Assembly (NCBI RefSeq): GCF_008704495.1 | Contig: NZ_CP023699.1 | Location: forward strand, 4,960,001 to 5,024,000 | Direction of reading: 5' to 3' | From: Streptomyces kanamyceticus | GTDB lineage: Bacteria > Actinomycetota > Actinomycetes > Streptomycetales > Streptomycetaceae | Length of the DNA stretch: 64,000 bases | Shown here: piece by piece, positions 16,323 to 25,105 of the stretch | Layout: each line of letters begins with the position of its first letter | Numbering within the stretch: position 1 is the first letter of the stretch | Made by a program: the position numbers and the translations under genes | The notes under the pieces: model-generated | Told to the model about the DNA's origin: nothing | The model's input: only the letters and a program-made list of their open reading frames with translations | Databases searched by the model: none

Positions 16323-18335
16323 ATGGAAGAGCCGCGTCGCCTCGGCGGCCGGTACGAGCTGGGCCAGGTGCTCGGCCGTGGTGGCATGGCCGAGGTGTAC
16401 CTCGCGCACGACACCCGGCTCGGCCGCACCGTGGCGGTGAAGACGCTGCGGGTGGACCTCGCTCGTGACCCGTCCTTCCAGGCCCGGTTCCGCCGTGAGG
16501 CCCAGTCTGCCGCCTCGCTCAACCACCCGGCGATCGTCGCGGTCTACGACACCGGCGAGGACTACGTCGACGGGGTCTCCATCCCGTACATCGTGATGGA
16601 GTACGTCGACGGCTCCACGCTGCGCGAACTGCTGCACTCCGGCCGCAAGCTGCTGCCCGAGCGGGCCATGGAGATGACGATCGGCATCCTCCAGGCCCTG
16701 GAGTACTCGCACCGCAACGGCATCGTGCACCGCGACATCAAGCCCGCGAACGTCATGCTGACGCGCAACGGCCAGGTCAAGGTCATGGACTTCGGCATCG
16801 CCCGCGCGATGGGCGACTCCGGCATGACGATGACGCAGACCGCCGCGGTCATCGGCACGGCGCAGTACCTCTCGCCGGAGCAGGCCAAGGGCGAGCAGGT
16901 CGACGCCCGCTCGGACCTCTACTCCACCGGTTGCCTCCTCTACGAGCTCCTCACCGTCCGGCCGCCGTTCGTCGGGGACTCCCCGGTCGCGGTCGCCTAC
17001 CAGCACGTACGGGAAGAGCCGCAGGCCCCGAGCGTCTTCGACAACGAGATCACGCCCGAGATGGACGCGATCGTCCTCAAGGCGCTCACGAAGGACCCGG
17101 ACTACCGCTACCAGTCGGCCGACGAGATGCGCGCCGACATCGAGGCGTGCCTGGACGGCCAGCCCGTCGCGGCCACCGCCGCCATGGGCGCGGTCGGCTA
17201 CGGCGGCCCGGACGACCAGCAGACGGCGATGCTGCGCCCGCAGAACGGCGGCGGCCAGACGTCCATGATGCCGCCGGTCAACCCCGACGACGGGGGTTAC
17301 GGCTACGACGAAGGCGGCCACGGCCGCCGCCAGAAGAAGAGCAACACCTCCACGTGGCTGCTCGTCCTCGCGGGCGTCCTCGTCCTGGTGGGAGCGATCC
17401 TCATCGGGAAGTGGGCGTTCAGCGGGGACGGCGGTGACAGCACCACCAAGGCGCCGGACTTCGTGGGCGAGAAGTACGAGGCGGCCAAGGAGTCGGCCGA
17501 GAACATCGGTCTGAAGCTGGAGATCGGCGAGAAGAAGCCCTGCGAGAAGTATCCGAAGGGCGAGATCTGCGACCAGGATCCGGCGGCGGACACCGAGATC
17601 AAGAAGGGCGAGACGATCACGGTGACCGTCTCGACAGGATCGCCGAAGATCGCTGTTCCTGATGTCCAGGGCCTGAGCTACGCAGAGGCCAAGAAGCTGC
17701 TCGAAGACAAGGGCTTCTCGAACATCGAGCAGAAGACCGAGGAGTCCGACCGGACCCCCGGCAAGGTCATCGGCCAGGACCCTGAGGGCGACACCAAGGC
17801 GGAGAAGAGCGAGACCATCACGCTCACCGTCGCCAAGAAGAAGGCCCAGAGCACCGTCCCCAGCGTGGCCGGTAAGACCTGGGAAGAGGCCAAGCAGCAG
17901 ATCGAGGCCAATGACCTCGTCGCGCAGCGCCAGGACGTGGCCAGCGAGGAGGTCGAGGAGGGCAAGGTCGTCCAGACCACGCCCTCGGCCGGCAGCCCGG
18001 TCGACCCCGGCTCCACCGTCACCGTCCAGGTCGCTAAGAAGGCCGAAGAGGCGACCGTCCCGCCGCTGACGGGGCAGAAGCTCAAGGACGCCCGCAAGGC
18101 CATCGAAGGCGCGGGCCTGACGGTCGGCAACATCCAGGGCCCGCAGGACGACGACGCCCTCGTGGTCCTGTCCCAGCCCGGCGCCGGTGAGAAGGCCGCA
18201 CCGGGCACCGCGATCAACCTGACCACCGCCGGCGGCAACGGCAACGGTGGGAACGGCGATGGCGGAGACGGCGGAGACGGTGGAGGCGGCTTCGTCGAGG
18301 GCATGGGTGACTGGGGCCGTCACAACAGGGACTGA
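16323..18335 (+). CDS. pknB: PASTA-domain Ser/Thr protein kinase PknB
   Basis: 670 aa from the ATG at 16323, after GAGAGGG. The kinase domain has the glycine loop GRGGMAEVY, Lys40, HRDIKPAN with Asp138, and DFG with Asp157. One membrane helix, WLLVLAGVLVLVGAILIGKWAF, lies near residue 345. Four extracellular PASTA repeats begin at about APDFVG, IAVPDVQG, STVPSVAG and ATVPPLTG. A Gly/Asn/Asp-rich tail ends the protein. PASTA domains sense peptidoglycan fragments or lipid II, and the kinase coordinates cell-wall growth with the RodA/PbpA pair upstream. A strong terminator follows. Confidence 0.96.
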   Translation: MEEPRRLGGRYELGQVLGRGGMAEVYLAHDTRLGRTVAVKTLRVDLARDPSFQARFRREAQSAASLNHPAIVAVYDTGEDYVDGVSIPYIVMEYVDGSTLRELLHSGRKLLPERAMEMTIGILQALEYSHRNGIVHRDIKPANVMLTRNGQVKVMDFGIARAMGDSGMTMTQTAAVIGTAQYLSPEQAKGEQVDARSDLYSTGCLLYELLTVRPPFVGDSPVAVAYQHVREEPQAPSVFDNEITPEMDAIVLKALTKDPDYRYQSADEMRADIEACLDGQPVAATAAMGAVGYGGPDDQQTAMLRPQNGGGQTSMMPPVNPDDGGYGYDEGGHGRRQKKSNTSTWLLVLAGVLVLVGAILIGKWAFSGDGGDSTTKAPDFVGEKYEAAKESAENIGLKLEIGEKKPCEKYPKGEICDQDPAADTEIKKGETITVTVSTGSPKIAVPDVQGLSYAEAKKLLEDKGFSNIEQKTEESDRTPGKVIGQDPEGDTKAEKSETITLTVAKKKAQSTVPSVAGKTWEEAKQQIEANDLVAQRQDVASEEVEEGKVVQTTPSAGSPVDPGSTVTVQVAKKAEEATVPPLTGQKLKDARKAIEGAGLTVGNIQGPQDDDALVVLSQPGAGEKAAPGTAINLTTAGGNGNGGNGDGGDGGDGGGGFVEGMGDWGRHNRD

Positions 18336-18376
18336 CCCGAAGAAGAAAGCGGTCGCACTCGCACCAGTCAAAGAGA

Positions 18377-18412
18377 AATGCCCGGCACACCGATCCAGGT
18401 GTGCCGGGCATT
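18377..18412. terminator. terminator after pknB
   Basis: A perfect 14-bp stem (AATGCCCGGCACAC, 18377-18390, with its complement at 18399-18412) and an 8-base loop, followed by CCTTT. It closes the kinase operon. Confidence 0.85.
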
Positions 18413-18499
18413 CCTTTACCACTGACAGACCTTTCACCCCTGACGAGCGACTAAAAAGCAACTTGATCAACACCGACTTGGGAGTGATAGCTTTCACTT

Positions 18500-18928
18500 A
18501 TGCAGAAGACGAGTCAGCGCATCGCAGCGGTCGGAGCCACGGCGGCGGCGATATTCATCGCAACATCCACAGTCAACGCGCATGCACTTGGCAGCAAGGG
18601 AAGCGCACACTGCGTGGTCAACGGGGTCGACGGGTATGGCCACTTCAAGAACTGGACCCACAACAGCGCGAAGATATCCTTCGTGACGTACGACACTCTG
18701 AAAGACAAGCGGCACGTAGCAATCCGTCTCATCTCGAAGACGGATTACGACGGCAAGATTCGCTATTGGGGCTGGCACCACAACCGCAAGGGTTACAACA
18801 AGAAGGACGTCGTGGAAACCACTGCGTCGACCGGGAAATACGGGCTCAGCTACATCGGCATACAAGCTGCCGTCATGGACGGGAAGAAGGTCGCAAAGTC
18901 CTGCAAGGCCTGGGGCCAAGGAACCTAG
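18500..18928 (+). CDS. small secreted protein of unknown function
   Basis: 142 aa. A signal peptide spans about residues 1-30 (basic QKTSQR, then AAVGATAAAIFIATSTVNAHA). The mature part is ~112 residues, rich in Lys, His, Trp and Tyr, with two Cys. Base composition is clearly less GC-biased than the neighbours, with AAG, AAA, ATA and ATT codons, which suggests recent acquisition. TTGATC (18463-18468) and TGATAG (18485-18490) with 16-base spacing form a -35/-10 pair whose start point would fall within about three bases of the ATG. No Shine-Dalgarno sequence is present, so the transcript may be leaderless. I do not recognise the family. Confidence 0.8.
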   Translation: MQKTSQRIAAVGATAAAIFIATSTVNAHALGSKGSAHCVVNGVDGYGHFKNWTHNSAKISFVTYDTLKDKRHVAIRLISKTDYDGKIRYWGWHHNRKGYNKKDVVETTASTGKYGLSYIGIQAAVMDGKKVAKSCKAWGQGT

Positions 18929-18943
18929 CCGAGCTCCGGCGGC

Positions 18944-19681
18944 TTACTTCAGCTCCGCCGGCGGCGTCCGCTTGTTGTCGACCTTCTCGATCCGCTCCAG
19001 CTCGCCCCAGACGATGTAGCGGTAGCGCGAGGTGTAGACCGGCGTGCAGGTCGTGAGCGTGATGTAGCGGCCCGGCTTCTTCACGCCCGATTCCTTGGGG
19101 ACCTGGTCGAGGACCTTGACGTTGAACTTCGAGGTCTCGGGCAGCGTCTTGTAGACCTTGTAGACGTACCACTTGTCCCGGGACTCGTAGACGATCGCGT
19201 CGCCCTTCTTGAGCTTGTCGATCTTGTGGAACTTCGCGCCGTGCCCGTCGCGGTGCGCGGCCAGCGTGAAGTTGCCTTCCTTGTCCTGGGGGAGCGCCGA
19301 CTTGACCGGGTCCTTGTAGTAACCGGCCACACCGTCGTTGAGCACCTTGCTGCTGGTGCCCGCCTTGACCAGCACCTCGCCGCCGCCCATCGCGGGTACG
19401 TGCAGGAAGCCGATGCCGTCCTTGGTGTCGATGTTCCCGGGACCGCCCGCCCAGCGGTCGCGCACCCGGTCGCCCTGCCGGTGCGCCTCACGATCCGCTA
19501 TGACGTTCGTCCACCAGAGCGAGTAGACGACGAAGAGACCGAGCACCAGGCCCGCGGTGATGAGCAGTTCACCGAAGACGCTGACGGCGGTGGCGATGGG
19601 GCCGCGGCCCCCGCGTCGTGGTGCCGGAGCGGGCGCGGGCGCCTCGTCCCGCTTCTCGTCCTGGTCGGTCGTGGCTGCCAC
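18944..19681 (-). CDS. srtE2: class E sortase (SrtE2-like)
   Basis: 245 aa. A Pro/Ala-rich cytoplasmic N-terminus is followed by one membrane helix (ELLITAGLVLGLFVVYSLWW) and the sortase domain. Catalytic residues are seen as His in AAHRDGHG, Cys in TLTTCTP and Arg in SRYRYIVWG. Class E sortases of Streptomyces attach LAxTG proteins such as long chaplins to the wall. The position next to pknB matches the S. coelicolor gene usually called srtE2, and the symbol rests on that synteny. It starts 25 bases after the next sortase gene ends, so both may share a transcript. Confidence 0.85.
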   Translation of the reverse strand: MAATTDQDEKRDEAPAPAPAPRRGGRGPIATAVSVFGELLITAGLVLGLFVVYSLWWTNVIADREAHRQGDRVRDRWAGGPGNIDTKDGIGFLHVPAMGGGEVLVKAGTSSKVLNDGVAGYYKDPVKSALPQDKEGNFTLAAHRDGHGAKFHKIDKLKKGDAIVYESRDKWYVYKVYKTLPETSKFNVKVLDQVPKESGVKKPGRYITLTTCTPVYTSRYRYIVWGELERIEKVDNKRTPPAELK

Positions 19682-19705
19682 TGGATGTGCCCCGTTCTCA
19701 CCGTT

Positions 19706-21025
19706 CTAATTGACGAGCACGCTCGGCTTTCCCTTGCCGCGCGGCCGTTCCTCGACCATCTTGCCCCAGACGATCATTCGATACTTACTCGTGAATTCCG
19801 GGGTGCAGGTGGTCAGTGTGATGTACCGCCCGGGTTTGGTGAAGCCCGAGCCGGGCGGAACGGGGCCGATGACACCGGTGTTGCCGGGGCTGGTCTGCGG
19901 CAGGATGCTCGCCATCTTGTAGACGAAGTACTTGTCCTGCGTCTCCACCACGATCGGGTCGCCCGGCTCCAGACGGTTGATGTAGCGGAACGGCTCGCCG
20001 TGGGTGTTGCGGTGCCCCGCGACCGCGAAGTTGCCCTGCTTGGCGTCCGGCATCGGGGTCTTGGTGCTGCCCTCGTTGTAGTGACCGACCATGCCGCGGT
20101 CGAGGACCCGCTGCTTGTCGATGCCCTCGGCGACCGGGACGACGACGTCCAGCTTCGGGATGTGCAGCAGGGCGAAGCCCTGGCCGGGCTCGAAGGACCC
20201 CGGCTTGCCCTTGCCCTTGGCCCAGTCGTCCTGCAATTCGTGGGCGGCGCTGTTGGCCTGCTGGTGGGCCCGGATGTTCGTCCACCACAGCTGGTAGGTG
20301 ACGAACAGGAGCATCAGGACGCCGACGGTGATGAACAGTTCGCCGATCCCCCGGCTGAGCACGGCGCCCGGCGACGGCCTGCGGGCGCGTTCGGCACGGC
20401 GGGCCTCCAGACGGGAGAGCGGGGCCCCTGACGACGTCGGGCGCGGAGGCGGCCCCGCGCCGCCGCCCTTCTTGGCGGCCTTGCGGCGGGCGGCCCGGCC
20501 TTCCGTGGGGCGCTCCGGCTCCGAATCCGGCTCCGGCTCACGCTCCGGTTCCGCTATTCGGCGGGTGTCCGCCGTCCGCAGGCCCACCGTCTCGTCATCG
20601 GGTATCGGCTCGTACGCCTGTGTGGGCTGCTCCGGGGCGTACGCGCCGTACAACTGCTCGTACGTCGGTTCGGGCATCGGAGGCTGCGGGGAGGCCGCCT
20701 GACGCTGCGCCTGGGGCGCCTGGGGCCCGTACCAGTCGCGGACGTACCCCTCGGGGTCGTACCACTCCTGTTCCTGCGGCTGCTCCTGCGGCTGTTCCTG
20801 AGCCTGGGGCTCCTGCGGGATCTGCGGCTCCGCGGCCGCGCCGCTGCGGAACCACGGCGAGGGATGCTGTCCCGGCAGCGGATCGGTGAGGGGGTCGGCC
20901 AAGTCGTCGACGGCCGCGGCGAACGCACCGGCGTCCCCGTGCGCATCACCAGCGGAGTCCCCGTGCGCGACGTTCTCGCCGTCAGGGGCTCCGGAGGAGT
21001 CGCGCTCGGGGCGCAGGGCGGTCAC
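19706..21025 (-). CDS. srtE1: class E sortase with long cytoplasmic N-terminus (SrtE1-like)
   Basis: 439 aa from a GTG at 21025 that overlaps the pabA TGA (GTGA). The first ~220 residues are disordered and rich in Pro, Glu and Gln, including a QEQPQEQPQEQEW repeat. A membrane helix (ELFITVGVLMLLFVTYQLWW) follows. The sortase domain has His in VAGHRNTHG, Cys in TLTTCTP and Arg in SKYRMIVWG. Open frame upstream of 21025 belongs to the pabA shadow. The assignment as srtE1 is by synteny with S. coelicolor. The role is anchoring of LAxTG-type surface proteins. Confidence 0.83.
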   Translation of the reverse strand: MTALRPERDSSGAPDGENVAHGDSAGDAHGDAGAFAAAVDDLADPLTDPLPGQHPSPWFRSGAAAEPQIPQEPQAQEQPQEQPQEQEWYDPEGYVRDWYGPQAPQAQRQAASPQPPMPEPTYEQLYGAYAPEQPTQAYEPIPDDETVGLRTADTRRIAEPEREPEPDSEPERPTEGRAARRKAAKKGGGAGPPPRPTSSGAPLSRLEARRAERARRPSPGAVLSRGIGELFITVGVLMLLFVTYQLWWTNIRAHQQANSAAHELQDDWAKGKGKPGSFEPGQGFALLHIPKLDVVVPVAEGIDKQRVLDRGMVGHYNEGSTKTPMPDAKQGNFAVAGHRNTHGEPFRYINRLEPGDPIVVETQDKYFVYKMASILPQTSPGNTGVIGPVPPGSGFTKPGRYITLTTCTPEFTSKYRMIVWGKMVEERPRGKGKPSVLVN

Positions 21026-21675
21026 GCCGTGGCCCTGCCCACCACCGGGGCGAGCCCGCTCGATCGCTCCACGGCCCCGGTGTCGCCGCACTCCACCAGC
21101 CAGTTGGCGAGCATCAGATGCCCGTGCTCGGTCAGCACGGACTCCGGGTGGAACTGCACGCCCTCGACGGCCAGTTCGCGGTGGCGCAGCCCCATGATGA
21201 TGCCGTCCTCCGTACGCGCGGTGACCTCGAGCTCGGCCGGGACGGTGGCAGGCTCGGCGGCCAGCGAGTGGTAGCGGGTCGCGGTGAAGGGCGAGGGGAG
21301 TCCGGCGAAGACGCCCTTGCCCTCGTGGCGCACGAGGGAGGTCTTGCCGTGCAGCAGCTCGGGGGCGCGGTCCACCACACCGCCGTACGCCACCGCCATC
21401 GACTGCATGCCGAGGCAGACCCCGAAGACGGGCACGCCGGTGGCGGCGCAGTGCCGCACCATCTCGACGCAGACGCCCGCGTGCTCCGGGGTGCCGGGCC
21501 CTGGCGAGAGCAGGACGCCGTCGAAGCCGTCCTGCGCGTGCTTCAGTTCGACCTCGTCGTTGCGCAGGACCTCGCACTCGGCACCCAGCTGGTACAGGTA
21601 CTGGACGAGGTTGAAGACGAAGCTGTCGTAGTTGTCGACGACGAGGATGCGGCTGCGGCCGCCCGCGGCGCTCAC
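21022..21675 (-). CDS. pabA: glutamine amidotransferase, PabA/TrpG type
   Basis: 217 aa from a GTG at 21675. ILVVDNYDSFVFNLVQYLYQLG opens a class I glutamine amidotransferase. The nucleophile lies in VFGVCLGMQS and the His/Glu pair in VQFHPESVLTEHG. It supplies ammonia for aminodeoxychorismate or anthranilate synthesis. The larger subunit is not in the window, so PabA versus TrpG is not settled. It is coupled by GTGA overlaps to a 53-aa membrane protein upstream and to the sortase downstream, an arrangement of unrelated functions in one operon. Confidence 0.9.
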   Translation of the reverse strand: MSAAGGRSRILVVDNYDSFVFNLVQYLYQLGAECEVLRNDEVELKHAQDGFDGVLLSPGPGTPEHAGVCVEMVRHCAATGVPVFGVCLGMQSMAVAYGGVVDRAPELLHGKTSLVRHEGKGVFAGLPSPFTATRYHSLAAEPATVPAELEVTARTEDGIIMGLRHRELAVEGVQFHPESVLTEHGHLMLANWLVECGDTGAVERSSGLAPVVGRATA

Positions 21676-21833
21676 TGGCCGTCCACGGTGACGTCGTTGA
21701 ACGGCAGCAGGGGCTCCGCCCACGGGAAGACGTACTGGAAGAGCACGTAGACCACGGCGAAGACGAGCACCAGCGAAATCAGTGCCCTCAGCCATGCGTT
21801 TCCCGGCAGATGCCGCCAGATCCAGCCGTACAT
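21672..21833 (-). CDS. 53-aa single-pass membrane protein
   Basis: ATG at 21833, stop at 21672-21674. The product starts MYGWIWRHLPGNAWLRALI, continues into one hydrophobic helix (SLVLVFAVVYVLFQYVF), then a short outside tail ending PFNDVTVDGQ. The TGA overlaps the pabA GTG, so the two are coupled. Similar small proteins precede pabA in other Streptomyces. The function is unknown; its place among sortase genes suggests a membrane accessory role, which is inference. Confidence 0.75.
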   Translation of the reverse strand: MYGWIWRHLPGNAWLRALISLVLVFAVVYVLFQYVFPWAEPLLPFNDVTVDGQ

Positions 21834-21887
21834 GCCGTCCCTTCCGTCGCGTACGGCACCAGGCCTCGCTCGCCGTACGGCACCAGA

Positions 21888-22601
21888 CTAACGGCGCAGT
21901 GCCTCCGGTTTCCCGGCCTCCACGGGCTGGGTGGCATCGAGATGTGCCCAGACGATCAGCCGGTGGCTGTGGCCCCACTCTGGTTCACAGGTCGTAAGGG
22001 TGAGGTAACGCCCGGGGCCGTCGAAGCCCGATTTGCGAGGGACCGGATCTATGACTCCGATGTCGCCGGGGAGCGTCTTGTAGGGCCTCTTGTCGATGCG
22101 GTACGTGAACCAGGTGACGCCGTCGGTCAGGACGACGGCGTCGTCCGGGCGCAGCTTCGGGAAGTCCTTGAACGGGTCGCCGTAGGTGCGGCGGTGACCG
22201 GCCACGGAGAAGTTGCCCTTCTGTCCCAGCTGGGCGGTGGAGCCGTAGTGGCCGAGGCCCTTCTTGAGGACGTCGGTGCCGGTGCCCTGGAGCACCGGCT
22301 TGTTCCACGTGAAACCGAACCGCGGGATGTACATGACGGCGAACGCCTTGCCGTCCTTGTAGGGGGCGGGTTTCTGCGGCGAGGCGTCATCGGCCCCGTT
22401 GTCGCCGTCGCCCTTGTCGCCCGTCCCCGTGGCGAGCGCGCCCCGCGCCCACCGGTCCTGCAGCTGGTCGATCTGGCTGTCCATGGCGTTGTCGGCCTTC
22501 ACGCCGGTCCAGAACAGGACGTACACCACGAAGAGCACGATCAACGTGCCGACGGTGACGCACAGTTCGCTGAACGTCCTGACGAGCACGCGCACCGACA
22601 C
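21888..22601 (-). CDS. class E sortase (third copy)
   Basis: 237 aa from a GTG at 22601. There is little cytoplasmic N-terminus and the membrane helix (TFSELCVTVGTLIVLFVVYVLFW) begins near residue 9. Catalytic His lies in VAGHRRTYG, Cys in TLTTCEP and Arg in HSHRLIVWA. An Asp/Gly-rich insert (GTGDKGDGDNGADD) lies before the barrel. The Cys-motif context differs from the other two sortases (TCEP rather than TCTP), which suggests a different substrate preference. Confidence 0.88.
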   Translation of the reverse strand: MSVRVLVRTFSELCVTVGTLIVLFVVYVLFWTGVKADNAMDSQIDQLQDRWARGALATGTGDKGDGDNGADDASPQKPAPYKDGKAFAVMYIPRFGFTWNKPVLQGTGTDVLKKGLGHYGSTAQLGQKGNFSVAGHRRTYGDPFKDFPKLRPDDAVVLTDGVTWFTYRIDKRPYKTLPGDIGVIDPVPRKSGFDGPGRYLTLTTCEPEWGHSHRLIVWAHLDATQPVEAGKPEALRR

Positions 22602-22634
22602 AGGACGGCCCCTCCCTGGGTGCTACTCCGGGCG

Positions 22635-23405
22635 CTACGCCACGGGCTTCGCGTAGTGGAGATCCACTGTGCCCGAGTAGCCGGGAAGAGTCACCGCCCC
22701 GTCGTCGTCCACTTTCCAGCCGAGGCCGTACGCGTTGACGTACAGCATGTAGTTCTGGATCTCGGGCGACGCGGCGAGCGCGTTCTTGAGCTTGTCGGGG
22801 TCGCCGACGGCGGTCACCTTGTACGGCGGGGAGTAGACCCGGCCCTGGAGGATCAGAGTGTTGCCGACGCAGCGCACGGCGCTGGTGGAGATCAGGCGCT
22901 GGTCCATGACCTTGATGCCCTCGGCACCGCCCTTCCAGAGCGCGTTGACCACGGCCTGGAGGTCCTGCTGGTGGATGACCAGGTCGTTCGGCTGGGGCTC
23001 GGGGTAGCCGGGCAGCTTGGCGGTGGCGTTCGGCGGGGCGTCGGCGAGGGTGACGGTGACCGCCTCGCCGTCGAGCTTCTTGGTGCCCGCGTTCTCCTCC
23101 AGGGCCTTGAGCCGGGCGTCGTCGGCCTTGGTGCCGCCGTTGTCGCGCTGCGCGAGCGATTCGACGTCGTCGCGCAGGGTGCCGTTGGACTCGTCGAGCT
23201 CGCCGTTCTTGTGGCTGCGTTCCTGGATGAGGTCGGAGAGTTTCAACAGGGACGCGTCCGTACGGATGTTGGTGCCTTTGGCCGTGTTGAAACTGGTGAA
23301 GAAGATCAGCCCGGCCAGCGCGAACACAGCGCCCGTAAGCACCCGAACCGGGCGCCAGCGGGGGCGGCGACCGGCACCTTTGTGGGAGTCGGCAGAATTG
23401 CTCAA
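22635..23405 (-). CDS. DUF881 family membrane protein
   Basis: 256 aa from a TTG at 23405, preceded by GGAG and AAGGG. A basic N-terminus is followed by the membrane helix [21 protein letters not shown] and a coiled coil ([22 protein letters not shown]...). The C-terminal domain has [23 protein letters not shown] and [21 protein letters not shown], characteristic of DUF881 proteins usually encoded near crgA. The role is unknown; the location suggests cell division. It is transcribed divergently from crgA. Confidence 0.85.
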   Translation of the reverse strand: MSNSADSHKGAGRRPRWRPVRVLTGAVFALAGLIFFTSFNTAKGTNIRTDASLLKLSDLIQERSHKNGELDESNGTLRDDVESLAQRDNGGTKADDARLKALEENAGTKKLDGEAVTVTLADAPPNATAKLPGYPEPQPNDLVIHQQDLQAVVNALWKGGAEGIKVMDQRLISTSAVRCVGNTLILQGRVYSPPYKVTAVGDPDKLKNALAASPEIQNYMLYVNAYGLGWKVDDDGAVTLPGYSGTVDLHYAKPVA

Positions 23406-23547
23406 CGTACCCTTATCTCCTTCAGCGCCGCGGAAGCACTACGCTAACGGACGCCCGGGGGAGGCCTCAGCTCCCCGTAGCACCCCGCCCGGCGACAGAC
23501 GACAGTTACCTGCGCGGCCACGCAGCGCATCGACAGGAGAGACCCTC

Positions 23548-23805
23548 GTGCCGAAGTCACGTATCCGCAAGAAGGCAGACGACTACACACCGCCGCCCTC
23601 GAAGAAGGCGACGAGCATCAAGCTGACCAACCGCAGCTGGGTGGCTCCGGTGATGCTGGCGATGTTCCTCATCGGGCTCGCCTGGATCGTCGTCTTCTAC
23701 GTCACGGACGGCAAGCTGCCGATCGACCCGCTCGGAAACTGGAACATCGTGGTCGGTTTCGGCTTCATCGCGGCAGGATTCGGCGTCTCCACGCAGTGGA
23801 AGTAG
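23548..23805 (+). CDS. crgA: cell division protein CrgA
   Basis: 85 aa from a GTG at 23548 with AGGAGA upstream. A basic N-terminus ([17 protein letters not shown]) is followed by two membrane helices, [21 protein letters not shown] and [19 protein letters not shown], joined by the [11 protein letters not shown] loop. CrgA influences FtsZ-ring formation and septation during sporulation in Streptomyces. Length and topology are those of the family. Confidence 0.95.
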   Translation: MPKSRIRKKADDYTPPPSKKATSIKLTNRSWVAPVMLAMFLIGLAWIVVFYVTDGKLPIDPLGNWNIVVGFGFIAAGFGVSTQWK

Positions 23806-23856
23806 GCGCGGGACCACGGAGCGCGTCCGCGCTCCACGCACAAGCCTTGCCCTGAG

Positions 23857-24055
23857 TTATCCACAGCGCTATCCACATGGGGAAAAGGTCTGAAGATCTG
23901 TGGATAACTCTCCGGAGGTTGACGCCGGTGTGACTGGCCCACCGGATCTCCGTTCGCCGCTCGCCCCTTGTCCTTCCTGGGGAAACCCAGGTCAGCGACA
24001 AGGGGCACGGTTGTTCCCCACAGCATGCACAAGATCCGGCACACGCTGTGGACAA
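23857..24055. promoter_or_regulatory. DnaA-box cluster between crgA and the rhomboid gene
   Basis: Within 200 bases lie TTATCCACA at 23857-23865 (+), CTATCCACA at 23869-23877 (+), TTATCCACA at 23899-23907 (-) and TTGTCCACA at 24047-24055 (-). Three are exact matches to TTRTCCACA. The two flanking genes converge here, so no promoter is required, which favours a dedicated DnaA-binding function. Confidence 0.7.
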
Positions 24056-24065
24056 CGCGAGCACG

Positions 24066-24962
24066 TCAGGTGAGCTGGCCGGTCCTGACGACGACCATGA
24101 CCAGGGACACCAGGACGATCAGCGCGACGCTGCCGTACTGGATGAGGTTCCGCCGCTCGCGGGGCGCGTGCACCATCGCGTAGCCGACGACGACACCGCC
24201 GACGAGGCCGCCGATGTGGGCCTGCCACGCGATGTTGCTCCAGCCGAACGTGAAGATCAGGTTGAGCACCAGCAGCGCGATGACCGGCCGCATGTCGTAG
24301 TTGAGCCGCCGCATCAGGATCGCGGTCGCGCCGAACAGACCGAAGATCGCGCCGGACGCCCCGAGCGAGGGCTGGTTAGGCTCGGCGATGAGATACGTCA
24401 GCGCGCTGCCCGCGATGCCCGAGGCCGCGTAGAGCGCGAGGTAGCGGGCCCGGCCGAGCGCCGCTTCGAGCGGGCCGCCGATCCACCACAGGCTGAGCAT
24501 GTTGAAGGCGATGTGCATATAGCTGCTGTGCAGGAACATCGCCGTCACCAGGCGGTACCACTGGCCCTCGGCGACGCCCTCGACCGAGCCGAGCTCCGGG
24601 ACGTAGGCCCGCCCGAGCAGGTCGAACCGGTCCGTGAAGCTGTCCCCGGCCGCGAGCTGCACCACGAAGAGGGCGAGGTTGATCCCGACCAGGACCTTGG
24701 TGAACAGGCGCGGGTCGGCCGTGACGGCGCCGCCCGCGACGGTGCGCGGCTGATTGGCCGTCGGCGCGTGCCCGGTGCCCGAGCCGTCCCTGACGCACTC
24801 CGGGCAGTGGAAGCCGACCGAGGCACTGATCATGCACTCGGGGCAGATGGGCCGCTCGCAGCGCGTGCAGGTGATGCCGGTCTCACGGTCCGGGTGCCGG
24901 TAGCACCCGGGCAGGGCCGACGCCCCTTGCGGCTCCTGCGGGCTGCCTGGCGCCTGGTCCAT
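24066..24962 (-). CDS. rhomboid family intramembrane serine protease with N-terminal zinc-binding domain
   Basis: 298 aa from the ATG at 24962, preceded by TGAGGGGA. Residues ~20-60 carry CYRH...CTRCERPICPECM...CPEC, a B-box-like zinc domain common in actinobacterial rhomboids. The six-helix core has the catalytic Ser in GASGAIFG and the His in AHIGGLVGG, plus an HIAFNMLSLWWIG loop. It cleaves membrane proteins within the bilayer; substrates are not known. It ends opposite crgA. Confidence 0.92.
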   Translation of the reverse strand: MDQAPGSPQEPQGASALPGCYRHPDRETGITCTRCERPICPECMISASVGFHCPECVRDGSGTGHAPTANQPRTVAGGAVTADPRLFTKVLVGINLALFVVQLAAGDSFTDRFDLLGRAYVPELGSVEGVAEGQWYRLVTAMFLHSSYMHIAFNMLSLWWIGGPLEAALGRARYLALYAASGIAGSALTYLIAEPNQPSLGASGAIFGLFGATAILMRRLNYDMRPVIALLVLNLIFTFGWSNIAWQAHIGGLVGGVVVGYAMVHAPRERRNLIQYGSVALIVLVSLVMVVVRTGQLT

Positions 24963-25017
24963 GGGGGTCCCCTCAATCTCCGTACGAAGGCACTGCGACG
25001 GCACGCGTGGCAACGCG

Positions 25018-25051
25018 CCGCCCCGCCCTTCCTTACGGACGGGCGGGGCGG
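25018..25051 (-). terminator. terminator downstream of ppiA
   Basis: An 11-bp GC stem (CCGCCCCGCCC at 25018-25028 with its complement at 25041-25051) and a 12-base loop, located between the ppiA stop and the rhomboid start on the minus strand. Confidence 0.6.
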
Positions 25052-25105
25052 TTTGGTTCCCTCACGCTGACGCACGACGCACTGACGCGCGTCGGTACGC
25101 GTGGA

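Noticed and set aside
16317..18497. 726-codon minus-strand frame opposite pknB
   Set aside because: It is a shadow of the kinase gene with low-complexity Val/Leu/Asp/Arg translation and no domains.
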